Below the pieces are notes generated by a model. The model saw only the letters and a program-made list of their open reading frames with translations. It had not been told where the DNA came from and did not search any database. A program made the position numbers and the translations under genes. This document shows, piece after piece, positions 55,884-64,000 of a stretch of DNA of 64,000 nt; the stretch's first letter is position 1; the number at the start of each line of letters is the position of its first letter. The stretch is from a virus: the IMG/VR virus record IMGVR_UViG_3300008266_000027, positions 1 to 64,000 of that record; one strand, given 5' to 3'.

Positions 55884-58800
55884 TTAGCTAGCCTTTCTTT
55901 GATACGTGAAAAACAAGTTATCAGTTGCAGCAAGCGCCTGAGGTCCTGGGGATGTCAACGCATTCATAAAACGAACACGAGTAACACCACCAACAGTTTC
56001 TACCCAGTAGTCATTCAAGCTGTCACCAGTTGATGCACCCTCATGAATAGCTAGACGATCTACAAAAGCAACTATTGACTTATCTTCTGCAAGATATGCA
56101 AGATCTACATAGCCGTTTGTTATGTCAGCGGCTAAAAGATCAATAGCTTGTTTGTGCCAAATTATATTAGACTTTATACCACTAGCAGAAACTGAAAGTG
56201 ATGAACCGTCTAATTTAATTTTTAAGTTATCGCTACCGTCATCTTCTAATCCGTCACCAGCAAAATCAGCAGGTTCAACTGCTAATTCTGTAGCATCAAT
56301 TTTTAGACCACCAGCAGATTTTAGGTCAACAGAGAATACACCAGTAGCAGAGTCGTAGTCTAATCCGTCACCTGACGATAGTTCATTTCTTACAGCAGAT
56401 TGAAAATCACTTACTTGAGTAGATACAATACTAATATCTTGCTCAGAAGCAGATGTCAATCGACCTTGTGCGTCTACAGTAAAACTAACAGCTTTTGCGG
56501 CAGTTAAACCATAAGGTGCAGCAGTTACTGCAGTGTTTTGCAATGAAAGACCTGAAATCCCAACAGCTAATGCACTATTAACCGGATCAAGCACTAAATC
56601 AGCAGAAAATTGACCAGACGAATAGCTCATATCAATTGAACTAGTATCACCGACAGATAGTTCATTTCTTACAGCAGATTGAAAATCACTTACTTGAGTT
56701 GATAGGATGCTGATATCTTGTTCAGAAGCGGCCGATAATCTACCCTGTGCATCGACAGTAAAACTAGCTGTTTTTGCAGCAGTTGTACCATAAATCGCAG
56801 CAGTTACTCCAGTGTCTGTAAGTTTAAGATTGTTACTGCCATCGTGAACCAATCCTGAACCAGCAATTTCACTAACATTAACGCTAAAGACTGTACCGTC
56901 AAGATCTAGACCATCACCGGCCTGATAAGAACCAGCACCAGAGAATTGCAAGAATCTAATAGGACTTACGTCTATTGTTGCAACAGTTTCTGTCTGAACC
57001 CAACCAGTATCAGCATACTGAGTACCTTCTTGTACGAAGATAAAGTCACCACCAGCAGCTTCTTGTGGAGAATTAAAGTCTGCAGCTCTTGAGAGCTCAG
57101 TAATTTCTCCTGCACTTACAGCACTAACTTCGTAGATACCGTTTTGTTCGCTAAATTCATCATTTTCTTGATTAGCAAGGATAACACGCTGACCAACTAC
57201 CCATGAACCTACACCGTCGATAAGATCCACTGGAGTAGAAGATAAATCAATAATACCAGCAGAAAAATTAGCACTACCGATATCTACTACAGCAATTACT
57301 CTAGCAGGAGCGTGAACGTGTAAACCTTCAGCTAGATTATCAACATATTCTTTAGTGGCAGCACTGTGAGCATCGCTTGTCATTACTAAGTTAGTAATGC
57401 TATTGCTGCCCATAGCAATGTTTCCAGACATTGTTCCGCCAGCAAGATCTAGTTTAAGTGCTAAACCAGCATCTAATTGAGATTTTGCAACAGCGTCTTG
57501 AGCAGAAACAGCATTTTGTAGATTAGTAATTTTACCAGCATTCTGAAAGTTCATTTCAGTATTAATCAAAATACTGCCCTTAGTTCCTGTAGCAGTACCT
57601 GTATATAGAAAAATATGACCAGAGTTACCAGCAGAGGCATTACCTGACTGAATTTGAACAGCTCCAGTAGTTTGTGCAGCTCCAGAAGCTACAACCGCAG
57701 CTCCAGAATTTGAACTTCCGGCTCCAGATAGCAATCTAGCAGCTCCAGAGATTCCTCCAACAGCATTTCCAGAAAAAACATCCACCCCTCCGGAGTTTCC
57801 GCTTACCTGAGCATCTCCTGAAGCAACCTGTACTATTCCGGAAGCAGCCCCAGATGAAAAACCTGAAGCAATAAGAACTTTTTTAGAAGCGGTTCCAGCA
57901 AAAGCTCCTAGTTGATCTCCTGATCCTGCATAGAATTGTTTTGGACTACCGTCTTCCATTGCAACAGCAATGTAGTTAGGGCCCCAAGAAGGAATTCCAA
58001 TATTTAAATCAAGCAATTCCGCCGCATTTCCTGAAGCAGGATTAATGATGAGCGTTCCCGTCATCGTATCGCCAGACTTTTTAACTTTCTCAACATCTAA
58101 CTCTTGAATGGCAGCTTGAACTTCTATAGCAGATATGTTGCTGTCAACATAGCTGTTAGAAAAAGAAATAGCTGAGGCAGCATGAGCGCCAGTTAGATTA
58201 TTTACGTGATCAGAGACAGCATCCTCTACTGCAGTAAATTGATCATCAACATACTTCTTAGAAGTTAAGTGTGTGTCTAGAGTAGGAGCAGGAGCCAATC
58301 CGTCAAACCCTATGTTTGAAACTGGCAAGTTAGGTTCCGCGGTAAAACTAGCAACTCCACTTCCGTTATTTACTGCAATGCTTGCTACGTTATGCTGATA
58401 GCTGGTATTAGACGTAAGACCTGAGTTTTGATCTTGAAAATCTAATACTAATGCATCAGCATTAATCGATACGGTTGATACAAACTGGTTAACTATATCA
58501 TTTTTCTGAAACACTATACCAGTAGAAGTTTCTATTGTAATAGAACCATCATATGTAGTTCCGTTAGAGGCGTAGTTTAAAGATACTACTCCATCATATA
58601 CTTCCGTACTGATGACAACATCTCCACCCGGATCATTGTATGTAATTGCAAAACCGTCTACGGCTCCAATGTTTGTTGAATAATCTCCAGCCGTAGTGGT
58701 AAAGCCTAGTTGTGTAGACGATAAGCTAGATGTGGCAAAAGATGCTTCATCAAATGTCAAAGCACCAGACATCTCGTCGCCAGCTTTAGCTACTTTTTCA

Positions 58801-59276
58801 GTATCTAGCTCTTCAATAGCAGCCTGGACGTCCTCTGCCTCAATGGCACCAATAGGAGCAAATGAGATGTTTTCTGCAGAAAAACTTAAACCACCAAGTG
58901 TTGAGTTAATCGTGTTAATATCGCCTTGTAGCTCGGATAAGGCACCCTGAACATCTGTGGCTGCAAGATTTGTAATGCCTGCAGCGACTACGATATCATC
59001 CGCATTATGCTTTTCAGCGAGCCCTTGAACGTGATCATCGATCCTATCATTAACGCTGCTGATCTCGCTATCTACATAGGATTCAGTGCTTAAATTAGAA
59101 TCTATCGTAAGATTTACTATTTTTGGGATTTCGCTTAATATGACCTTATCTTGATCAGGCCCACTCCCACCTACTTTTAATATTTCAATATCGCCATCAT
59201 CTGCGGCGTTTCTTGCTCTTAGTGCTTCACCATTTAGAAGCCTAAAAAATTTACCTTTTACTGGATTTACCGACAT
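55884..59276 (-). CDS. Long tail fibre protein
   Basis: A 1130-residue protein built of fibre modules. There are ELDVEKVKKSGDTMTGTL-type repeats (three by eye), a Gly/Ser/Ala shaft (VASGDAQVSGNSGG and similar, ~480-570), and VTAAPYGLTAAKAVSFTVDA-type repeats with QGRLTSASEQDISI that recur twice. The distal domain is FVDRLAIHEGAS then YWVETVGGVTRVRF. It is a long-fibre shaft with an adhesive or joint end. AAAGGA precedes the ATG, in an AT-rich leader with a hairpin. Confidence 0.82.
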   Translation of the reverse strand: MSVNPVKGKFFRLLNGEALRARNAADDGDIEILKVGGSGPDQDKVILSEIPKIVNLTIDSNLSTESYVDSEISSVNDRIDDHVQGLAEKHNADDIVVAAGITNLAATDVQGALSELQGDINTINSTLGGLSFSAENISFAPIGAIEAEDVQAAIEELDTEKVAKAGDEMSGALTFDEASFATSSLSSTQLGFTTTAGDYSTNIGAVDGFAITYNDPGGDVVISTEVYDGVVSLNYASNGTTYDGSITIETSTGIVFQKNDIVNQFVSTVSINADALVLDFQDQNSGLTSNTSYQHNVASIAVNNGSGVASFTAEPNLPVSNIGFDGLAPAPTLDTHLTSKKYVDDQFTAVEDAVSDHVNNLTGAHAASAISFSNSYVDSNISAIEVQAAIQELDVEKVKKSGDTMTGTLIINPASGNAAELLDLNIGIPSWGPNYIAVAMEDGSPKQFYAGSGDQLGAFAGTASKKVLIASGFSSGAASGIVQVASGDAQVSGNSGGVDVFSGNAVGGISGAARLLSGAGSSNSGAAVVASGAAQTTGAVQIQSGNASAGNSGHIFLYTGTATGTKGSILINTEMNFQNAGKITNLQNAVSAQDAVAKSQLDAGLALKLDLAGGTMSGNIAMGSNSITNLVMTSDAHSAATKEYVDNLAEGLHVHAPARVIAVVDIGSANFSAGIIDLSSTPVDLIDGVGSWVVGQRVILANQENDEFSEQNGIYEVSAVSAGEITELSRAADFNSPQEAAGGDFIFVQEGTQYADTGWVQTETVATIDVSPIRFLQFSGAGSYQAGDGLDLDGTVFSVNVSEIAGSGLVHDGSNNLKLTDTGVTAAIYGTTAAKTASFTVDAQGRLSAASEQDISILSTQVSDFQSAVRNELSVGDTSSIDMSYSSGQFSADLVLDPVNSALAVGISGLSLQNTAVTAAPYGLTAAKAVSFTVDAQGRLTSASEQDISIVSTQVSDFQSAVRNELSSGDGLDYDSATGVFSVDLKSAGGLKIDATELAVEPADFAGDGLEDDGSDNLKIKLDGSSLSVSASGIKSNIIWHKQAIDLLAADITNGYVDLAYLAEDKSIVAFVDRLAIHEGASTGDSLNDYWVETVGGVTRVRFMNALTSPGPQALAATDNLFFTYQRKAS

Positions 59277-59346
59277 ACGTTTCCTTTTTTAAAAAAATTT
59301 CTTATAATAATTATTACTATTTAACAAAAATAATTGCAATGGGTGA

Positions 59347-59382
59347 TTTAGACCTAGATTTAAGCTCAGACTCAGGTCTAAA
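59347..59382 (-). other. Hairpin in the gap before the long fibre gene
   Basis: Perfect 9-bp arms TTTAGACCT (59347-59355) and AGGTCTAAA (59374-59382) around an 18-nt loop. There is no T run on either strand, so it is not a standard terminator. The 258-bp gap 59277-59534 otherwise shows no convincing gene. Confidence 0.5.
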
Positions 59383-59534
59383 ATTAGACTTTGCTTTTGA
59401 ATTTTTATTAATATAGTATTTTTGAATAGTTACAAACACTCGTTATCCCCCTTTAAAGATATGTTATTTGTGAGTATATTTTAACATATTTTTAGGTTAA
59501 ACATGAACGAGTATAACTATAAGAATGTCAACGA

Positions 59535-60047
59535 CTAGCCTTGATAATAGTATTTAACTCTTATAACATCGGTAGTGTCCAGTGCTTGATCTCCGCCAAC
59601 TGCAACGTCGCCGGCCCAGGTTATTCTAGTTACAAAAACGGTAGGCACTATTTCTACTATTGAGACAGTGTAATCGTCGTCTTCATGTAGCAGAAGTCTA
59701 TCTACTGAAACTTCTATAGTTTCTTCTATAGCCTCATACTGAAGATCTATATAGATAAGATTTGATGGCTGTGCACTCATCAAATATTTTTCTTTAGTCG
59801 GTACAAGACTCTGAACACCAGCAATTGAGTCCTGCAGATCCTGAATATCTTCTTGTATTTGGCCAAGATCAACATCATTATCAGGCATAGTTATGGTTCT
59901 TGCACCTGTTATGATTCCAGAGAAAGTAATAAAATCACTACTGCCTAACTTTATCTTTATATTATCTACTACTATAGTGTTGGTAGATAAACTGATGCTT
60001 CTATTGGCACCATCAATAATCTTAGATAGTTTACTGATCTCAACCAT
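59535..60047 (-). CDS. Small baseplate/fibre-associated protein
   Basis: A 170-residue protein. ARTITMPDNDVDLGQIQEDI is the fibre-type motif seen where a beta region joins a coiled coil. The end (ETIEVSVDRLLLHEDDDYTV, then ITWAGDVAVGGDQALDTTDV) parallels the end of the long fibre (DRLAIHEGAS, then GPQALAATDN), so the two share a C-terminal domain. It may be a short-fibre or connector subunit. The family is inferred from motifs. Confidence 0.65.
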   Translation of the reverse strand: MVEISKLSKIIDGANRSISLSTNTIVVDNIKIKLGSSDFITFSGIITGARTITMPDNDVDLGQIQEDIQDLQDSIAGVQSLVPTKEKYLMSAQPSNLIYIDLQYEAIEETIEVSVDRLLLHEDDDYTVSIVEIVPTVFVTRITWAGDVAVGGDQALDTTDVIRVKYYYQG

Positions 60048-60048
60048 G

Positions 60049-60234
60049 CTATTCCTTCCTGCTCATCTCAAAGAAAATCTGAGCTTTAAGTCCATATCTA
60101 GACAGTAATTTATTTATATCTTTGTCTGCTTTATTTAATATGTTAGATACTCTGCTAGATATAAGTTCTTGAACTTTCTGCAATTCTTCTTCTGTTAGTT
60201 TCTCTACGTTTACTTTTTTAGTGGATGACTGCAT
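60049..60234 (-). CDS. Small helical protein
   Basis: A 61-residue charged protein (VNVEKLTEEELQKVQELISS, then ILNKADKDINKLLSRYGLKA) made of two probable helices. It is tightly spaced (1 nt on each side) between structural genes. A coiled-coil assembly factor or minor structural protein is possible. No family is recognised. Confidence 0.55.
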   Translation of the reverse strand: MQSSTKKVNVEKLTEEELQKVQELISSRVSNILNKADKDINKLLSRYGLKAQIFFEMSRKE

Positions 60235-60235
60235 A

Positions 60236-60676
60236 CTATAGTTGACCTATAATCTGAAAGTTAATAAAAAGATCCATTAATAGTGGATTATCTTTGTTTT
60301 TGCCTATTACTCCAACTTTTATAACCCAGTCTCCTGAAGTAAAACCGCCAACGCCTTCGCTAGGCAGGATGTTAGTTAGACCACCAGTCTTGGATACATA
60401 TATGAAATCGCCAAAATTAAAAGAGGACACATCTTCGACTTTTCCATGAGTTATAGCATAACCATAATCGCCATTGTTTATAACGTCGCTAGCTATTCCA
60501 ACTACTCCAAGTGCGTGAGCATCTAGCGATACGTCTATTACCGAAAGATCGCCGCTTGTGCTTAGTCTAACTGGCGCGTGCTTCTGTATAGTAAGCCCTG
60601 AATTGTTTAGTAGGTAACTTCTAACCCTAGAAGAATCAACTAGACTTGATATAGCTGCATAAGGTCTATAAGTCAT
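60236..60676 (-). CDS. Beta-rich structural protein
   Basis: A 146-residue protein (NSGLTIQKHAPVRLSTSGDL, then VVGIASDVINNGDYGYAITH and GKVEDVSSFNFGDFIYVSKT). The strand pattern resembles DUF2190-type and small capsid or fibre proteins, which present an open beta fold. It precedes the small helical gene and follows the large baseplate-like gene. A role in the tail tip is inferred from neighbours. Confidence 0.6.
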   Translation of the reverse strand: MTYRPYAAISSLVDSSRVRSYLLNNSGLTIQKHAPVRLSTSGDLSVIDVSLDAHALGVVGIASDVINNGDYGYAITHGKVEDVSSFNFGDFIYVSKTGGLTNILPSEGVGGFTSGDWVIKVGVIGKNKDNPLLMDLFINFQIIGQL

Positions 60677-60686
60677 AAAACTCCAA

Positions 60687-63600
60687 TTAAATTATATACC
60701 AGTTTGATCCATCGCTCACTACGCTTACAGATTCATATTGAATAGCTATATCTAATGAGCTAGAGAATATATCTATGCCATCTAGAGTATCGCCAGAAAC
60801 GCCCTTTATCCTAACAATATTTCCGCCATCTATCTTCTTAATGTCAAAGCGTTTGCCAGAGTTTAGACTCGCAGAAGGAAGCGTTATATCGACGTTTAAG
60901 CCTAAGTTATTTACTAAAATAACATCATTAGAAGAAAGCGGATCATAGTTTGTGCCATTTATTGTTACTACATTGAGCAGGGCACCCGTAGGAGCAGAAC
61001 TTATAACTAGTGAATCTGAAGTCTGAGATATAGACATACCGGCGCCAGCAACTAGTGTTCTAAAGCGCAGATCTTCTCCAACTTTAGACTGAAAAACAGC
61101 AGCGCCTAGGCCAACGTTAGATGCAGTATTTATTTCGCCATAAGCGGACTCTGAACCACCAGAACCAATAGTATGGTTGTCAATTCTGAATAGCAGTACG
61201 TCACTAAGATTAAGATCTTGAAGCGTAACTATCTGTTTAGACATCGCTCCAGCTGATCCTACTTCAAGCCAGTCTTGGCCAACTGTTAGATATTGGCCAT
61301 TTAAGAATAGTTCTAGTTGACCTTCGCCAACCGTGTAACTTTTAACCTGATTGCTATTCTTAGAATCAAGCGGAAGATTCAGAGTAGTTCCAGATGCTAT
61401 CAGCGATGTGACATTTATTTTTTCTTCATAGGCTTGCTCAGGAGTAGAGAGCATGACCTCATAGATTTTTTGATCTAGTTTTTTAATGGCTGCCTCAAGC
61501 AAGTCACCGTCAGAAACTGTATGCAGCGCTGAGCCAGATCCATCTATCTCTATAAAGACACCAAAACCACTGCCTACGTTAAAGTTTTCAGCGTCTGTAC
61601 AGAAGCCAGCAAGTGTATTAGTCACAGTTATGGTGCCATTAAAATTATTTATGACGCTAAAATCTAATGACGCAGTAGCTACTATAGCATTGGCTGTTTT
61701 TTGTGCAACAGTTGCAGCTGTATCAGCGCTAGATATATTTACAGTTATGCCTATTCTGCCTATTACTAGTGGATTTACACCTGTGCTATCTTTATTAAAC
61801 CAGACATAGTATTTGTTTAAGTCAAGGCCTGAGTTTATCAGGAAGTATTGATTGCTGGTTATGTTGGAGGCTGCTGGAAGCGTTATTTCAGTAACTTCGG
61901 CTACTACATCTGCTATTATTGATTCATATTCTCTTACAGGAGTCTTATCCCAGAGCATTACAGAGCCGGTGCTTCCTCTTATGGCGAATACAAATATGTT
62001 CTCACTTAACGGCAACTGATCATTGTCTACGACTATTAGTGATGCTAGACTGCCTATTGCACTATTGCTATTTCTGTTTATAGAGAAATAGGCCGTTTGA
62101 TTTGCCTGTAGACTAACTGTGCTTGTTAGCGTCAATTCTGTCTTATAGCCAGTAGATGGCTGAATAACTACAAGCTTAGGTGTATAGCCTGTTTTTGCAA
62201 AAACAGCGATATCTTGATAAGATCCATTTGGATTACTAACTATTGCATGAACATTCTGAAGTTCAAAAGTTAGATTTCTATCTTGAATTCTATCTGCCAT
62301 CATGGCAGTTAATTTTGAAGCTCTTTCCGTTAGACTATCTGCTGAACTTGAATTATAATTTACAAAACCATCTAGTGTATTGTAGTTTAGTTCTGTAGCA
62401 TAGACAGGTTTCATCATCGCTGAATTATCCATGCCTATAAATGACATTATATTTTGAGAATCTACTTTACCTATCTCTTTACTTTCGCCTTGCTCAATTT
62501 TAGTAGGACCAAGATCTGCTCTAACATACATCTCAATAGACGTAGCCTTTGGAAAACCAGAGGTGTAATTTTCAGCAACTATTGGACCAGCTATAGGAAA
62601 CGTGAACTGAGTGGCAGTTTTAGGAAACACCTTGAACTCGCCATTGAAGTTACCGCTGCCTGCTATGAATACGTTGCCGTCTACATCTAGGCCATGATTA
62701 GCAGATTCAAGTGAAAAACCATATGCAGTAGAGTTAGCAGAAGTTGTTGCTGTAGCGTAATAAGCAGGTCTGGATAGCTCGTCTAAAAAAGGTCCACCAG
62801 TTTTTGATATGAAAAATATATCGCTGCTTTCAACCTCTACTTGATATTCACCATTAAAATTACTAGTTGCTAGTATTTTTATTCTCTGTTTGTCAGATAA
62901 GCCGTGTGCTATCTTTGTACATTTAGCTCGCTCTCCGTCATGATCTGTAATATCTATTAGTAATTGAGTGCAAGACAAATTGGATACATTGAGTACTCTG
63001 TCTGATCTCGATGCTAACCAACAAAGATTTCCGCCTGCCTCATAAAGAACAGGGTCTGTTCTATCAGCAACTTGAACTTCAGAGGCTAAAAATTGACCCT
63101 TAGTATATATGCCCTGAGAAGAGCCGCTTGCTCCAGAGTATGCTGCACTTAGTCTGATAGATTTAGCCTGAGATGGCGTAGTAGTTCCTCCACCTAGACT
63201 TATAGAATCATAAAATTCTTCTACTCTTAGATATAGATTATCTCCGTCGCCAGATCTCTTTATCCAGTCACCCTTAGATAGATTTTCAAAGTAGCCAAGA
63301 TCTCCGTTAACATATGGCAACCCATTAAACCAGTCTAGTGGCACAGTACCGCTGTTTGCCTGCAGATCTCTCTCATGCTGTACAAACATTACCTGATTAT
63401 TTAATAGTGTCTTGCTGCCAGATCGTATGATTATATCTTTAAGATCAGTCATAGATTGAAGAACAATGTCTTCAGTCCAACTAAGTTGACCAGGTGTACT
63501 GTCAGAATTTTCCCAGGTTCCTTTAGATCTTATTGAAGTAGCTAGAGCATCTTTAAATACGTTTATCAAGCTGTATGTGGATGTGTCCTCATACCAATAT

Positions 63601-64000
63601 GTACTACCGCTTAATTCTAGTAGTCTTGTCATGACTACGTCCATCCATTCTTTTAGCGTATGGATATTTTTATCGCCACCTCTAAAAGAGTTTGGATCAG
63701 ACTTATTAGATATTGTTGTATTTGGCTCTAGTCTTTTATATGCTGCAAGAGGCTCTTCTCTAAATTCATATCTTGCTAGCGGGTTTGGACCAAGACCACC
63801 GGTACCTAACCTAAACATCATGTCGCGGCAGTCTTCTATAGATTCAATGAAATTTGTACCGACTTTTATTTTACATATAGGAATTACATTGTCGGGAAAT
63901 GATGCGGCAGAAACATTCACATCTGCTGTAAGTACAGATTCAGTGTTTATGTCTTGCGTAAATTCGCCACCAACTCCGCCTTCTTTATCTGGATCCCAGA
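60687..64000 (-). CDS. Large structural protein, baseplate-like (partial, N-terminus off window)
   Basis: The frame is open from the stop at 60687 to the right edge. A GTG at 63920 is internal, since the sequence before it (WDPDKEGGVGGEFTQDINTE) is clearly coding. More than 1100 residues are visible. They are beta-rich with modules such as FPDNVIPICKIKVG, NTVSISADT-like fibre stretches, one NTASNVGLG repeat as in fibres A-C, and a C-terminal VDITLPSASLNSGKRFDIKK domain. It is probably a baseplate or fibre-base protein linking fibres to the tail. The N-terminus is unknown. Confidence 0.7.
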   Translation of the reverse strand, partial: WDPDKEGGVGGEFTQDINTESVLTADVNVSAASFPDNVIPICKIKVGTNFIESIEDCRDMMFRLGTGGLGPNPLARYEFREEPLAAYKRLEPNTTISNKSDPNSFRGGDKNIHTLKEWMDVVMTRLLELSGSTYWYEDTSTYSLINVFKDALATSIRSKGTWENSDSTPGQLSWTEDIVLQSMTDLKDIIIRSGSKTLLNNQVMFVQHERDLQANSGTVPLDWFNGLPYVNGDLGYFENLSKGDWIKRSGDGDNLYLRVEEFYDSISLGGGTTTPSQAKSIRLSAAYSGASGSSQGIYTKGQFLASEVQVADRTDPVLYEAGGNLCWLASRSDRVLNVSNLSCTQLLIDITDHDGERAKCTKIAHGLSDKQRIKILATSNFNGEYQVEVESSDIFFISKTGGPFLDELSRPAYYATATTSANSTAYGFSLESANHGLDVDGNVFIAGSGNFNGEFKVFPKTATQFTFPIAGPIVAENYTSGFPKATSIEMYVRADLGPTKIEQGESKEIGKVDSQNIMSFIGMDNSAMMKPVYATELNYNTLDGFVNYNSSSADSLTERASKLTAMMADRIQDRNLTFELQNVHAIVSNPNGSYQDIAVFAKTGYTPKLVVIQPSTGYKTELTLTSTVSLQANQTAYFSINRNSNSAIGSLASLIVVDNDQLPLSENIFVFAIRGSTGSVMLWDKTPVREYESIIADVVAEVTEITLPAASNITSNQYFLINSGLDLNKYYVWFNKDSTGVNPLVIGRIGITVNISSADTAATVAQKTANAIVATASLDFSVINNFNGTITVTNTLAGFCTDAENFNVGSGFGVFIEIDGSGSALHTVSDGDLLEAAIKKLDQKIYEVMLSTPEQAYEEKINVTSLIASGTTLNLPLDSKNSNQVKSYTVGEGQLELFLNGQYLTVGQDWLEVGSAGAMSKQIVTLQDLNLSDVLLFRIDNHTIGSGGSESAYGEINTASNVGLGAAVFQSKVGEDLRFRTLVAGAGMSISQTSDSLVISSAPTGALLNVVTINGTNYDPLSSNDVILVNNLGLNVDITLPSASLNSGKRFDIKKIDGGNIVRIKGVSGDTLDGIDIFSSSLDIAIQYESVSVVSDGSNWYII

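Noticed and set aside
59339-59416. A 25-residue plus-strand frame MGDLDLDLSSDSGLKLDFAF in the gap before the long fibre gene
   Set aside because: No ribosome site and no plus-strand promoter nearby. The bases also form the 9-bp hairpin at 59347-59382, which explains them better.
59459-59489. Inverted repeat ATATGTTA/TAACATAT followed by T on the plus strand, as a terminator
   Set aside because: The stem is entirely A/T apart from one G-C pair and no plus-strand gene lies upstream.
1-64000. CRISPR arrays, tRNA genes, insertion sequences or an integrase
   Set aside because: Reading the gaps and gene products, I saw no spaced direct repeats of CRISPR type, no tRNA-like cloverleaf, no transposase or integrase motif. 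Small tRNAs overlapping genes cannot be excluded without tRNAscan-SE.
1-64000. A nucleus-forming jumbo phage (PhiKZ type)
   Set aside because: No multisubunit RNA polymerase, chimallin or PhuZ-like gene is visible, and the portal, capsid and DnaE set does not fit. The unseen part of the genome could change this.

Overview
This window is a stretch of the genome of a large, AT-rich, virulent-looking tailed bacteriophage (Caudoviricetes). It carries the large terminase, portal, prohead protease, scaffold and HK97-type major capsid protein, tail-fibre genes, and a largely self-sufficient replication and recombination set. There is no integrase, tRNA, rRNA, CRISPR array or insertion sequence that I can see. 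TAA, TAG and TGA all act as stops, so the standard code is used. The host cannot be named. The many TATAAT promoter-like hexamers show that transcription uses, or imitates, a bacterial sigma-70 type polymerase. The capsid protein ends and folds like those of the SPO1/A511 group, while the single-strand binding protein, RecA, gp46/gp47 pair and UvsW-like helicase recall T4-like replication, so the phage looks like a mosaic or an unclassified lineage.

Nearly all genes lie on the minus strand, so transcription runs from right to left. Region by region from the left: (1) 1-8313, head-associated and hypothetical genes: a DUF5661-like protein, a head-tail connector candidate, two long hydrophilic proteins, a small virion-like protein, a large metallophosphoesterase, a DUF3310 protein and two genes sharing an N-terminal module. 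(2) 8314-12534, the capsid block: major capsid protein, acidic scaffold, a 116-residue protein and prohead protease, led by a promoter with a structured leader. (3) 12568-15537, a sigma-like protein and nucleotide-metabolism genes. (4) 15578-20430, portal, terminase large subunit and probable small subunit. (5) 20460-33998, replication and recombination: gp47-like nuclease, RecA, gp32-like SSB, a DnaE polymerase with a built-in proofreading exonuclease, a RuvC-like resolvase and a gp46-like ATPase, with small new genes between them. (6) 34011-42776, accessory genes: PDZ protein, GroEL chaperonin, an odd methyltransferase, dUTPase, an M15 peptidase, three tandem paralogues of unknown role, a minimal family X polymerase and a UvsW-like helicase. 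(7) 42859-45917, the only plus-strand operon: helicase, primase and small genes, divergent from the UvsW-like helicase. (8) 45910-64000, a small membrane protein and the tail-fibre/baseplate region.

The genes suggest a phage that makes its own replisome (polymerase, proofreading, helicase, primase, SSB), repairs and recombines its DNA (RecA, gp46/47, RuvC-like, UvsW-like, PolX), limits dUTP, and folds its own proteins with a phage GroEL. The regulatory layer is unusually legible. The same TATAAT hexamer occurs in about fifteen gaps. At five genes it lies only 6 or 9 nt before the start codon, which implies leaderless mRNA. At two genes a hairpin that would hide the ribosome site is cut by the promoter, as in T4 lysozyme control. 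One gap looks like an attenuator. In the fibre region, two of three paralogous fibres carry six- and seven-blade FG-GAP propellers inserted in a collar-like tip that the third paralogue has without the insert.
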